A DNA stretch of 64,000 bases, from NCBI RefSeq assembly GCF_900232865.1, contig NZ_OCTS01000007.1, forward strand, positions 1-64,000. Direction: 5' to 3'. Each line of letters begins with the position of its first letter. Within the stretch, counting starts at the first letter, position 1. Source of the DNA: Corynebacterium dentalis. Lineage in GTDB: Bacteria; Actinomycetota; Actinomycetes; Mycobacteriales; Mycobacteriaceae. A program made the translations under genes and the position numbers. The notes below the pieces were generated by a model that saw only the letters and a list, made by a program, of their open reading frames with translations, was not told the origin of the DNA and made no database searches. Shown here piece after piece: positions 38,384-46,441 of the stretch.

Positions 38384-38456
38384 TGCCCCAGGCAGGAATC
38401 GAACCTGCGACACCCGCTTTAGGAGAGCGGTGCTCTATCCACTGAGCTACTAGGGC
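38384..38456 (-). tRNA. tRNA-Arg (anticodon CCT)
   Basis: On the minus strand the 73-base cloverleaf begins GCCCTAG and ends CTGGGGC plus discriminator A. The anticodon arm is CCGCT-CTCCTAA-AGCGG with anticodon CCT. The T arm has GGTTCGATTCC. It reads the rare codon AGG. The terminal CCA is not encoded. Confidence 0.95.
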
Positions 38457-38578
38457 AAAAGTGCAGAACATCGAACAAGCGATGAAAAGCACTTCCAGCA
38501 GTCTACTAGGTGGCGGGGTTCACCAGAAAACAACTACCCGTCAGAGCCGGAGTTGTGCGCGAATGATCGCGTGATGCT

Positions 38579-38658
38579 CAACGATCCCCCGGAAGTGCCA
38601 CCGAGTTTGGAAACCTGCAGGTCGGGAAACAGGGTGTGGCACTTCCGGGGGATCATTG
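38579..38658. repeat. Long inverted repeat between tRNA-Arg and secreted-protein gene
   Basis: Perfect 19-bp arms GATCCCCCGGAAGTGCCAC (38583-38601) and GTGGCACTTCCGGGGGATC (38636-38654), with a few more pairs outside, enclose a 34-base loop that contains the palindrome ACCTGCAGGT. There is no T run in either direction. It lies in a gene-free stretch (38457-38676) and could be a remnant of a mobile element, a small RNA, or a cruciform. Confidence 0.8.
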
Positions 38659-38676
38659 TGCAGATGAGGCGGTTAG

Positions 38677-38970
38677 CTAGACGCAGGCTTGTGTGTTGAG
38701 CATGCTGCAGACGCTGGATCCGGGGATGAGGGAGATGGCATTAACAGCGAGGAATGCCACCAAGAAGAACGGTGCGACGACCCAAGACAACGGCCCCGTC
38801 AGCATGAAGGGGTTGAAGTTGGAGCTGTTGATGTTGACTTCATCCGCAGCGTAAGTGGTGGTTACCGGGGCTGTAGAACTGGTAGCCGCGGACGCTGCGG
38901 GAGTTACTGCGCCGATAGTGAGAGCGGCTGCGGTGGCGATGGACACGATAGAAGCGGAGACACGTTTCAT
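38677..38970 (-). CDS. Small secreted protein
   Basis: A 97-residue protein with a signal peptide of about 29 residues (MKRVSASIVSIATAAALTIG, ending ASA). The mature part is about 68 residues and has a hydrophobic segment (PLSWVVAPFFLVAFLAV) and two late cysteines in SSVCSMLNTQACV. The ATG at 38970 follows AAAGGT. Not recognised; no function inferred. It follows the SGNH-hydrolase gene on the same strand, separated by a hairpin. Confidence 0.75.
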   Translation of the reverse strand: MKRVSASIVSIATAAALTIGAVTPAASAATSSTAPVTTTYAADEVNINSSNFNPFMLTGPLSWVVAPFFLVAFLAVNAISLIPGSSVCSMLNTQACV

Positions 38971-39031
38971 GTGAGACACTTTACCTTTTGGTCGGCTATG
39001 TATTAGCGCGCCCAGAGATGACGGAGTTTTA

Positions 39032-39106
39032 GCCCCAAACGAAGAGTGCCCCAAACGGAAACCTTCAACGGAGATGCTCCAACGGAAAGTCCTCCAAACG
39101 CAAAGT
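39032..39106. repeat. Degenerate tandem repeat
   Basis: Four to five imperfect copies of a 15-18 base unit resembling GCCCCAAACGGAAAGT run from 39032 to 39106, directly before the hairpin that ends the SGNH-hydrolase gene. Copies differ by small substitutions and one is shortened. Confidence 0.65.
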
Positions 39107-39135
39107 GCCCCTGCAATTTATTTCGCAGGGGCACT
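39104..39135. terminator. Hairpin 3' to the SGNH hydrolase gene
   Basis: Perfect arms AGTGCCCCTGC and GCAGGGGCACT around an A/T-rich loop. On the minus strand only a weak T tract (TTTGCGTTT) follows. Probable terminator. Confidence 0.6.
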
Positions 39136-39159
39136 AGCGGAGGAAGAAGGCCAGAACGC

Positions 39160-39996
39160 TTACTTCTGAGCCGCGTTGGTAGCTAGGGCGCGCAGACCAG
39201 CGTTGGTCATGTGCACAATCAGATTGTGAGGCTGAGGGCTGGTGTCCACCACGCCCATGATCCAGCGCTGGTTCGCAGGAGCGCAGATATCGTGGCCCTG
39301 GCTGATTGCCTTGGAATCCACGAAGGTCGCGCCCGCGCGGTTTGCAGCATTGATGCCCGCACGCTGCAGGATGTTCTCGGAATCGCGCACAGCCGGGATA
39401 GCGCCCAGGGGCATGGTGTTATCGCCCAAGTTGATAACACACACATCGCCATTAGGTGCGGAGATCTGGCTGTAGCCAACCAACTTCACACGCGCGTTAG
39501 GAGCCAGACGGTGCGCATGGTTGATGGTTTTGGCAAAGCCGTTAGTGAGATCGGTCTCGATCTGGTTTAGAGGCACCTTGTTGAGGATGTGCGGGTAGGT
39601 GTCATTGGCACCAGCCATGATCACAACCTCACTGGTGGAAGCATTCAGCTTGCCAGCTGCCGCAGCGTGATTGAGCTGAGTGGTGACCAACTCGCCACCA
39701 GAGCGGACGGAAGCGCCGGCACACGTGTAATCGAATGTTTGTTTGCCTGCAGCCTGGCCATAAGCGCTTGGCATCTGTCCATCGGAACCGCATCCGTTGG
39801 CGTTCACGTGCGTGCCGGGAAGCGGAGAGCCCGTCTTGCCTGCAAGGTAGCTCAACGGCGTGGGGTTGGAGGGGATGGAATCTCCGACAAACACTGTTGT
39901 TCCGCCAGGAGCAGCCGTGGCTGCAGGAGCAGCGACAGCCAGGGGAGCGATAGCCGCGATGGCGGCGATGGCCAGGTGGGAGATCTTGCGCTTCAT
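39160..39996 (-). CDS. Secreted SGNH/GDSL hydrolase
   Basis: A 278-residue exported hydrolase. A signal peptide of about 28 residues ends ATA. VFVGDSIPSNP holds the nucleophile serine (about residue 40). The later block IMAGANDTYPHI supplies the oxyanion-hole asparagine, and DTSPQPHNLIVH near the C-terminus the probable Asp-His pair. Similar secreted SGNH proteins in corynebacteria act as lipases or esterases. Substrate unknown. Cysteines may form disulfides outside the cell. Confidence 0.88.
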   Translation of the reverse strand: MKRKISHLAIAAIAAIAPLAVAAPAATAAPGGTTVFVGDSIPSNPTPLSYLAGKTGSPLPGTHVNANGCGSDGQMPSAYGQAAGKQTFDYTCAGASVRSGGELVTTQLNHAAAAGKLNASTSEVVIMAGANDTYPHILNKVPLNQIETDLTNGFAKTINHAHRLAPNARVKLVGYSQISAPNGDVCVINLGDNTMPLGAIPAVRDSENILQRAGINAANRAGATFVDSKAISQGHDICAPANQRWIMGVVDTSPQPHNLIVHMTNAGLRALATNAAQK

Positions 39997-40323
39997 GATT
40001 GACTACCGTTTCCGTCGTCTAAGGGTTGCTCTTACTGAAAACCGCAGGTGGGTAGACGGCGCACACCTGCGAAAATCCATCGGACTCCATGAGTCATTTT
40101 CTAACCGAAACTTACTTTACGTTAAGTGTCCGGATTTTGGCACACTTTTTACATCGTGGAGCAAGGTAGCGACGTTACAGATAGTTTGCAAATCGTCATC
40201 AGTAGCCCTTCCATACGAGAAACCGTGCGGGGCGATTGAAAATCGGCCCGCACGGTGGCGTCGAACAAAAAACTGTTAGCCTGCAACCTGGCCCCACCAA
40301 GGAGACCCCAGTTGGGGAACGAA
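39997..40323. other. Intergenic region SGNH hydrolase / mctC 3' end
   Basis: About 327 bases with no gene. It contains the upstream region of the SGNH hydrolase gene (to about 40180) and a strong hairpin at 40222-40256. Confidence 0.6.
40222..40256 (-). terminator. mctBC terminator
   Basis: ACCGTGCGGG and CCCGCACGGT pair, extending through CGATT against AATCG with one mismatch, around a GAA loop. On the minus strand it is followed by TTTCTCG. Confidence 0.7.
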
Positions 40324-41940
40324 CTAGTGGTCCACGGCAGCTTCCACGCCCACACCGGTCAGGGAGCGAACTTCCATCTCCGCCTGGAGATCATCGAAGT
40401 TGTCCGGCTTGCCGATATAGGTGCCCACGATGCCAGCCAAGAAGCCCAGCGGAATGGTAATCAAGCCCGGGTTGGACAGCGGGAAGATCGCGAAGTCCGC
40501 GTTCGGCAGCATGGAGGTCTCGGCACCGGAAACAGCGGGGGATAGGAGGATGAGGATCAGCGCGGAGAGCAGGCCGACCCACAGGGAACATACGGCGCCC
40601 GTGGTGTTGAAGCGCTTCCAGTACAGGGAGTACAGGATGGTCGGCACGTTCGCGGAAGCCGCGATACAGAATGCCAGGGACACCAGGAAGGCCACGTTCT
40701 GCCCCATCGCGCCAATGCCCAGGACGATTGCGACCAGGCCGATGATGACCACGGTGATGCGAGAAACGCGCACCTGCTCTTCTTCTGTAGCCTCGCCGTT
40801 GCGCAGCACGGAGTTATAGAAATCGTGCGCCACGGAAGCAGAAGCCGTAATAGCTAGGCCAGCCACCACCGCCAGCACGGTGGCGAAGGCGACCGCAGAA
40901 ATCAGCGCCATGAAGATGGGTCCTGCCAGCTCCAACGCGAGCAGCGGCGCCGCAGCGTTAGCGCCACCTGGAGCGTTCTTGATGGTCTCTGGGCCCACCC
41001 ACGCAGCAGCTGCGTAGCCCAGGAACAGGGTCAGGAGGTAGAAGCCACCGATGAGCACGATGGCCCAGGTCACGGACTTACGAGCTTCCTTAGCGGTAGG
41101 CACCGTGTAGAAGCGCATCAGTACGTGTGGCAGACCGGCAACGCCGAGGGCCAAGGAAAGACCCAGCGCGATGAAGTCCAGCTTTGAGGTGTTGGACTCG
41201 GCGTACTTCATGCCTGGTTCGAGGATGGCCTCATTGCCACCGTGGGCCTGCACGGCCTCGGTGAGCAACTGGGAGAAGTTACCCTTCACTGCTACGAAGA
41301 TGATGATCGTCATGATGATCACGCCGCCGATGAGCAGCACGGCCTTGATCATCTGCACGTAGGTGGTGCCCTTCATGCCGCCGATCAGCACGTAGGCGAT
41401 CATGATGATGCCCACGATGGCCACGACGATAGCCTGGCCCGACTTCTCGTGAATGTCCAGCAGCACGGAGACCAACGAGCCGGCACCGGCCATCTGTGCC
41501 ACCAGGTAGAACAGGGACACGAAAAGGGTGGCGAATGCTGCCGCCACACGCACGGGGCGCTGCTTAAGTCGGAAAGACAGCACATCCGCCATGGTGAATT
41601 TTCCGGTGTTACGCAGTGGTTCGGCGACCAACAGCAAGGCGATCAGCCAGGCAACGAAGAAGCCGATGGAGTAGAGGAAGCCGTCGTAGCCGGTCAGAGC
41701 GATGGCGCCGACGATGCCCAGGAAGGACGCAGCGGAGAGGTAGTCGCCCGCGATGGCCAGGCCGTTTTGTGTACCGGAGAAGGACGCACCGCCGGTGTAG
41801 AACTCCGATGCGGACTTCTGCGGCTTGCGGCTCACGCGGGTCACGATGGTCATGGTGACCACGATGAATGCCACGAACACCGAGATGTTGAGGATAGGGT
41901 TGCCGCCCGTTGATTCAGCGGCGAGGTAATGCAGATTCAC
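40324..41940 (-). CDS. mctC: Monocarboxylate (acetate/pyruvate/propionate) symporter
   Basis: A 538-residue sodium:solute-symporter family protein with about thirteen helices. SEFYTGGASFSGTQNGLAIAGDYLSAASFLG is the family signature, and GAIALTGYDGFLYSIGF follows. In C. glutamicum MctC imports acetate, pyruvate and propionate. The start is GTG with AAGGAG six bases before it. It lies 11 bases after the DUF485 gene and is coexpressed with it. No late frameshift or truncation seen. Confidence 0.92.
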   Translation of the reverse strand: MNLHYLAAESTGGNPILNISVFVAFIVVTMTIVTRVSRKPQKSASEFYTGGASFSGTQNGLAIAGDYLSAASFLGIVGAIALTGYDGFLYSIGFFVAWLIALLLVAEPLRNTGKFTMADVLSFRLKQRPVRVAAAFATLFVSLFYLVAQMAGAGSLVSVLLDIHEKSGQAIVVAIVGIIMIAYVLIGGMKGTTYVQMIKAVLLIGGVIIMTIIIFVAVKGNFSQLLTEAVQAHGGNEAILEPGMKYAESNTSKLDFIALGLSLALGVAGLPHVLMRFYTVPTAKEARKSVTWAIVLIGGFYLLTLFLGYAAAAWVGPETIKNAPGGANAAAPLLALELAGPIFMALISAVAFATVLAVVAGLAITASASVAHDFYNSVLRNGEATEEEQVRVSRITVVIIGLVAIVLGIGAMGQNVAFLVSLAFCIAASANVPTILYSLYWKRFNTTGAVCSLWVGLLSALILILLSPAVSGAETSMLPNADFAIFPLSNPGLITIPLGFLAGIVGTYIGKPDNFDDLQAEMEVRSLTGVGVEAAVDH

Positions 41941-41951
41941 GAGTTACTCCT

Positions 41952-42341
41952 TTATGCCCGCGCCGTGGGGTCGGTCGGCTGGTCGTTCGTGGCTGGGGGC
42001 AGGCCCTCGAGCTTTTCGCGCAGGGCGCGTGAGCGGGGTTCGAGTTCCTTGTCTGCGAACTTCACGTAGATCCAGGTGATGGCGAACGTGGTGACGAACT
42101 GCAGGAAGCCAAAGGCAATGCCGAGGTTGACGTTGCCGAAGAGCTTGATGCCGAAAAAGCCTGGGGTGTACATGGCCGTGAAGATGTAGATGACAAACCA
42201 GACCACGCCGGCGATCGCCAGCGGGAATGTCATGCCGCGCTGCTTGGACCGTAGTTCCTGGAACTCGGGGCTGCGTTGCGCCGCCTTGAATTCTTCAGGA
42301 GTGGGGGTGTGCCGCTGCACTGAATGTAAAGGCTGGCTCAA
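41952..42341 (-). CDS. mctB: DUF485 membrane protein, MctC partner
   Basis: A 129-residue protein with two membrane helices (about 43-65 and 77-103) and the DUF485 segment RSPEFQELRSKQRGMTFPLAI. DUF485 proteins always accompany acetate symporters and are needed for expression or stability in some species. The start is TTG at 42341, preceded by GGGAGAG. First gene of the mctBC operon. Confidence 0.88.
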   Translation of the reverse strand: MSQPLHSVQRHTPTPEEFKAAQRSPEFQELRSKQRGMTFPLAIAGVVWFVIYIFTAMYTPGFFGIKLFGNVNLGIAFGFLQFVTTFAITWIYVKFADKELEPRSRALREKLEGLPPATNDQPTDPTARA

Positions 42342-42785
42342 CGGTCTCTCCCTTTCTCTTTGTTGGTGTTCTGTTGAAACTGCGGGCGTCCGTGTGTGGA
42401 CGGTTTCCCGTGAAGATCGTCACAGGCAAGCTGTGATTGCGATTCAACCTACAGAGCAAAACCATTTTATTTTCTAAAGTGAATTAATTGCTCGCGGTTG
42501 GAAGGGGTGAGCTGCGGTGGTGTTTGCTGCCTTGAACTGCAGTTATGAATTTTTTGCAGTCTAGAGGGGAGGGGTGATGCGTTGTGAAGATCGTGGGAGC
42601 AGGCTGAGAATTTTCCCACTCTTTATGTATGCGTTCATGTTCTTTTTCTTATCGACGCCAAGCTCGCGGCCTTTCGGAGGTGTGGTTTCGTACTCACCCG
42701 AGGCGATTCTTGCGAAATTGTACAGCGTTCAATTATGGGCACTAAAGTGGAATTGAACACCATTCAATAGACGAAAGATCCCCGC
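42342..42785. promoter_or_regulatory. mctB-bioB divergent intergenic region
   Basis: About 444 bases without a gene. A palindrome TCACAG-GCAAG-CTGTGA (42420-42436) lies about 80 bases before mctB. A cluster of ATTGAA/TTCAAT half-sites lies before bioB. No RamA, RamB or GlxR match was clear enough to name. Confidence 0.55.
42727..42768 (+). promoter_or_regulatory. Candidate biotin operator upstream of bioB
   Basis: GTTCAATT (42727-42734) pairs with AATTGAAC (42751-42758), and ATTGAA-CACCA-TTCAAT (42752-42768) is a second, compact palindrome. The half-site TGAAC equals that of the C. glutamicum BioQ motif TGAAC-N3-GTTAC; the other half does not match well. Confidence 0.45.
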
Positions 42786-43811
42786 GTGACTCCTTCTTCC
42801 TCCTACCTCATCCCCGCAGATCGCCTGCTGCAGATCTCTCAAGATAAAGTCCTCGGTCGCGGAGAGGGGCTCAACTTCCACGAGACCCTCTCTGCGCTGT
42901 CCTTGGACGAAGTTCACCTGGACGACCTCCTTGAGCTCGCCCACAAAGTGCGGTTGAAGTGGTGCGGAGATGCCGTGGAAGTGGAAGGGATTATTAGCCT
43001 GCAGACCGGCGGGTGCCCGGAAGACTGTCACTTCTGTGCCCAATCCGGACTCTTTGAATCCCCTGTCCGCGCCGTGACGCTGGACATCGCCTACTTAGTG
43101 GAAGCCGCCAAACAGACGGCCAAGACGGGTGCCACGGAGTTCTGTATCGTCGCTGCGGTCAAAGGCCCGGATGAAAACCTGATGCAGCAGATCGAGGCAG
43201 CTGTGGAGGCTATTCGTGCAGAGGTGGATATCCACGTGGCAGCGTCGGTCGGAATCCTGACCCAACAGCAAACCGACCGGCTCAAGGCGGCCGGGATCCA
43301 CCGCTACAACCACAACCTGGAAACCGCACGCAGCTACTTCCCCGAGGTAGTGACTACCCACACGTGGGAGGAGCGCATCGCCACGCTGCAGCAGGTGGCC
43401 GCAGCTGGCATGGAGGTCTGCTGTGGCGGAATCGTGGGCATGGGAGAAAGCCTGGCGCAGCGCGCGGAATTCGCGATGGACCTGCAGGAGCTCAACCCCA
43501 CCGAGGTACCGCTGAACTTCTTCGATCCGCGCCCTGGCACACCGTTTGCGGACATCGAACCGATGGAGGCAAAACAAGCGCTGCAAACGATCGCTGCATT
43601 TCGCCTGGCTCTGCCACGCACCATCCTGCGCTTTGCGGGAGGCAGGGAACTGACGATGGGAGACTTCGGGGCGGAGCGCGGGATGCTTGGTGGCATCAAC
43701 GCGATCATTGTCGGCAACTACTTGACCACGCTGGGGCGGCCTGCCGAACGAGATATCGACATGCTCGGCAAACTGCAACTGCCCATCAAGGCACTCAATG
43801 CCTCGATGTGA
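42786..43811 (+). CDS. bioB: Biotin synthase
   Basis: A 341-residue radical-SAM enzyme that inserts sulfur into dethiobiotin. The cluster-binding CxxxCxxC is [10 protein letters not shown] (Cys 77, 81, 84). [35 protein letters not shown] and [12 protein letters not shown] follow. The start is GTG. It overlaps the next small gene by 14 bases. bioA, bioD and bioF are not in this window, so biotin synthesis is completed elsewhere or from imported precursors. Confidence 0.95.
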   Translation: MTPSSSYLIPADRLLQISQDKVLGRGEGLNFHETLSALSLDEVHLDDLLELAHKVRLKWCGDAVEVEGIISLQTGGCPEDCHFCAQSGLFESPVRAVTLDIAYLVEAAKQTAKTGATEFCIVAAVKGPDENLMQQIEAAVEAIRAEVDIHVAASVGILTQQQTDRLKAAGIHRYNHNLETARSYFPEVVTTHTWEERIATLQQVAAAGMEVCCGGIVGMGESLAQRAEFAMDLQELNPTEVPLNFFDPRPGTPFADIEPMEAKQALQTIAAFRLALPRTILRFAGGRELTMGDFGAERGMLGGINAIIVGNYLTTLGRPAERDIDMLGKLQLPIKALNASM

Positions 43812-44058
43812 GCACAGCGAGGCCAGTGGGCCCGCCCGTTTCGATGTCTACTCCGGCAAGGCGCTCAGCGAGGACGGGCAAGACAGCAGGGGAGCGGTAA
43901 AAGCCTCCCGGGGAGCGCTCGCAGGGTTGGAACCACCGCGGTTTTGCGCCCACTGTGGCCGGAGAATGCAGGTCCAAGTTCACCCGATGGGATGGACTGC
44001 AACCTGCTCGCGACACGGCCACTTCAGTAGCGAGGACCTGCCGGACGGGCCACTGTAG
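43798..44058 (+). CDS. bsaP: Biotin synthase auxiliary protein
   Basis: An 86-residue protein overlapping the bioB 3' end. The C-terminal half contains FCAHCGRRM (Cys 50 and 53) and [10 protein letters not shown] (Cys 70 and nearby His), a pattern suited to binding a metal or iron-sulfur cluster. This matches BsaP, the small auxiliary protein that actinobacterial biotin synthases need to turn dethiobiotin into biotin. The N-terminal half is variable. The assignment rests on location and the cysteine pattern. Confidence 0.82.
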   Translation: MPRCEHSEASGPARFDVYSGKALSEDGQDSRGAVKASRGALAGLEPPRFCAHCGRRMQVQVHPMGWTATCSRHGHFSSEDLPDGPL

Positions 44059-44086
44059 CGCTCGGGTTTGTACGGGGTAGCGCGCA

Positions 44087-44713
44087 CTACGTCTTCCGCG
44101 TCCACTCCACGATGCGATAGCGCAACGGCTGGTCATCGTCCACGGCGTGACCTTTGGCAGAGGTATTCCACTCGGTTGCGGTGGACTCGAAAATATCCCC
44201 GGGGATGCTTGGTGCCTTGACCTGGAACCGCTCCGGGGCGTGCATCTCGATCTCCGTGATGACGATGCGATCCGCCACGTCCATGCACTGCTGGTACACA
44301 GTTCCGCCGCCGAGGATCCACACGGTATTGCTCAGCTCATCCGCGGAGTGCTCTTCCATCCAATCGGCCGCAGCACCGATAGCTGTAGACAGCGAGGTGT
44401 ACACGTGGCCGCCCGGTGCGTCATAGTCCGCGTTGCTGGTCACCACGAAGTTTTCCCGCTTGGGCAGCGGACGGTAGGCATCGCCCAACGCCTCCCAAGA
44501 CGTCCGCCCCATCACCACGGCGTAGCCCTCGGTGGACTGCTTAAAGTGCTGCAGATCCTCCGGCAGATACCACGGCATATCGTCGCCATCGCCGATTACG
44601 AGGTCGGTGGTCTGCGCCCAGATCATCGCCACTTCCACGCCCTCATCGAGCCGTTCGTGCAGCTCCGCGAGGGTGAGGTTCGGGTAGTCCTTGGCTGGTT
44701 GGGCGTCGGCCAT
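44087..44713 (-). CDS. folA: Dihydrofolate reductase
   Basis: A 208-residue DHFR, longer than the usual about 160. About 25 extra residues at the N-terminus (KDYPNLTLAELHERLDEG) precede the core VAMIWAQTTDLVIGDG. Core motifs DMPWYLPEDLQHFKQSTEG, VVMGRTSWEALG and VWILGGGTVYQQCMDVAD are intact. It regenerates tetrahydrofolate after ThyA. It shares one base with thyA (TAATG), so both are made together. Confidence 0.93.
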   Translation of the reverse strand: MADAQPAKDYPNLTLAELHERLDEGVEVAMIWAQTTDLVIGDGDDMPWYLPEDLQHFKQSTEGYAVVMGRTSWEALGDAYRPLPKRENFVVTSNADYDAPGGHVYTSLSTAIGAAADWMEEHSADELSNTVWILGGGTVYQQCMDVADRIVITEIEMHAPERFQVKAPSIPGDIFESTATEWNTSAKGHAVDDDQPLRYRIVEWTRKT

Positions 44714-45555
44714 TAGACGGCCACCTTTCCCTTGATCACAGGATGTGGGTCGTACCCAACGAAGTTCACGTCGGAGAAGTCATAGCTGAACAGATCTGCG
44801 GCCTTGTTTAATTCCAGCTGTGGGTACGGGCGTGCCTCGCGGCTGAGCTGCAGGCGAACTTGCTCCTGGTGGTTGTCGTAGATGTGGCAATCGCCGCCGG
44901 TCCAAATGAATTCGCCCACTTCCAGACCTGCCTGCTGCGCAAACATGTGCGTGAGCAGCGAGTAACTGGCGATGTTGAATGGCACGCCTAGGAACATGTC
45001 CGCGCTGCGCTGGTAGAGCTGGCAGCTGAGCTTGCCATCGGCCACGTAAAACTGGAACAGCAGGTGGCACGGTGGCAGAGCCATGTTGGAGATCTCGCCG
45101 ACGTTCCAGGCAGAGACGATGTTGCGTCGGGAATCAGGATTATTGCGCAGCATGTCCAAAGACTGGGAAATCTGGTCGATGTGCCGGCCATCGGGGGTGG
45201 GCCAGGAGCGCCACTGCACGCCGTAGACCGGGCCGAGTTCGCCGTCCTGATCCGCCCATTCGTTCCAAATGCGGATCCCGTTATCCTGCAGCCACTTGAC
45301 GTTGGAATCGCCGCGGAGGAACCACAGCAGCTCGCCCACCACGGACTTCACGTGAACCTTTTTGGTGGTCAGAAGAGGGAAAGAATCCGCGAGGTTGTAG
45401 CGTATCTGGCGGCCAAACAGGCTGGTAGTGCCGGTTCCCGTTCGGTCGCCGCGGTGGGCGCCAGATTCCAAAATCTCCCGCAGCAGATCCTCGTACGGGG
45501 TGGGGATGGGTGCGCCCGTGGCCTGTGGTTCCGAGTCCTTGATATCCGCCGTCAA
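44713..45555 (-). CDS. thyA: Thymidylate synthase
   Basis: A 280-residue ThyA converting dUMP to dTMP. The active-site cysteine is in [42 protein letters not shown] and the C-terminal PVIKGKVAV are normal. The start is TTG with GGGAG upstream. It precedes folA in the same operon; use of ThyA rather than ThyX makes the folA partner obligatory. Confidence 0.96.
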   Translation of the reverse strand: MTADIKDSEPQATGAPIPTPYEDLLREILESGAHRGDRTGTGTTSLFGRQIRYNLADSFPLLTTKKVHVKSVVGELLWFLRGDSNVKWLQDNGIRIWNEWADQDGELGPVYGVQWRSWPTPDGRHIDQISQSLDMLRNNPDSRRNIVSAWNVGEISNMALPPCHLLFQFYVADGKLSCQLYQRSADMFLGVPFNIASYSLLTHMFAQQAGLEVGEFIWTGGDCHIYDNHQEQVRLQLSREARPYPQLELNKAADLFSYDFSDVNFVGYDPHPVIKGKVAV

Positions 45556-45642
45556 CCTCTAACTCCCTAAAACTTATTCCCGGTGGTGATCAGTGTGCCT
45601 ACAGCCTAGTAGTCAGGGCCTCCGGACCACACAAGGCCTGCT

Positions 45643-46407
45643 CTAACCTGCGAAGTCGCCGTGCTCTTCTTTGAATTTTGCTGCTGCCACGAGGATGTCG
45701 TGGGAGATGTTGGGGCGGCATATCAGCAGATCCGGCATGTAGGGAGATTCGTTGTTGTAGGTGATCGCTGAGCCATCGAGGCGGCTGGTGTACAGGCTTG
45801 CGGCCATGGCGATGCCTACGGGCGCGGCGTTGTCCCATTCGTACTGTCCACCAGCGTGGATGTAGGCATCGTTGTCACCCAAAATCACGGACACTGCCTT
45901 GGCTCCGCAGCTGCCCATGGTCACCAACTCCATGCCGAGCGCATCGGCGATGTACTGGCCGATCTTTGGAGGAGAGTTTCGGCTGACCACCAAACGGTTG
46001 GTTGCCGGGCCATCGACAGCCTTGACCTCGGCGGTGTGAAAGGACTTGCCCAGGTCAGGGATACCCACGGCGGCGTGGGTGATCTTGCCGTCCTCGGCCA
46101 AGGCGATGTGTACAGCCCAATCCTGGCGCCCCGAGGCGTACTCCCGGGTTCCGTCCAGGGGATCGATGATCCACACGCGCTTTTTGCCCAAGCGATCTGG
46201 GGTATCAGTGGCTTCTTCGGAGAGCATGCCATCGTCTGGACGATGCACTTCCAGGCAGCGGGCGATCCAGTCCTGTGCCTGCGCATCGCCGGCTGCTCCC
46301 AAGTTGGAATCGCGTAGGAGGCCTACGTTTCGTACTCCTTTGAGAATTTCTCCGGTGCCTTGCGCAAGGCGCAGCGCCAATGTTTCATCATTGAGATCAG
46401 CCGTCAT
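45643..46407 (-). CDS. cysQ: 3'(2'),5'-bisphosphate nucleotidase, CysQ type
   Basis: A 254-residue inositol-monophosphatase-superfamily enzyme. Metal-binding motifs LSEEATDTPDRLG and WIIDPLDGTREYASGRQDWAV and the late WDNAAPVGIAMAAS are all visible. CysQ removes the 3' phosphate from PAP and PAPS by-products of sulfur assimilation. The ATG at 46407 avoids overlapping the divergent lhr gene. Its upstream neighbour lhr starts 34 bases away in the opposite direction. Confidence 0.88.
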   Translation of the reverse strand: MTADLNDETLALRLAQGTGEILKGVRNVGLLRDSNLGAAGDAQAQDWIARCLEVHRPDDGMLSEEATDTPDRLGKKRVWIIDPLDGTREYASGRQDWAVHIALAEDGKITHAAVGIPDLGKSFHTAEVKAVDGPATNRLVVSRNSPPKIGQYIADALGMELVTMGSCGAKAVSVILGDNDAYIHAGGQYEWDNAAPVGIAMAASLYTSRLDGSAITYNNESPYMPDLLICRPNISHDILVAAAKFKEEHGDFAG

Positions 46408-46441
46408 AGCACCGATTTTAGCTGTCTGTTTAGATAGGCAC

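Noticed and set aside
42420..42436. GlxR site before mctB
   Set aside because: TCACAG-GCAAG-CTGTGA is a palindrome but its half-sites point the wrong way round for the TGTGA-N6-TCACA consensus.
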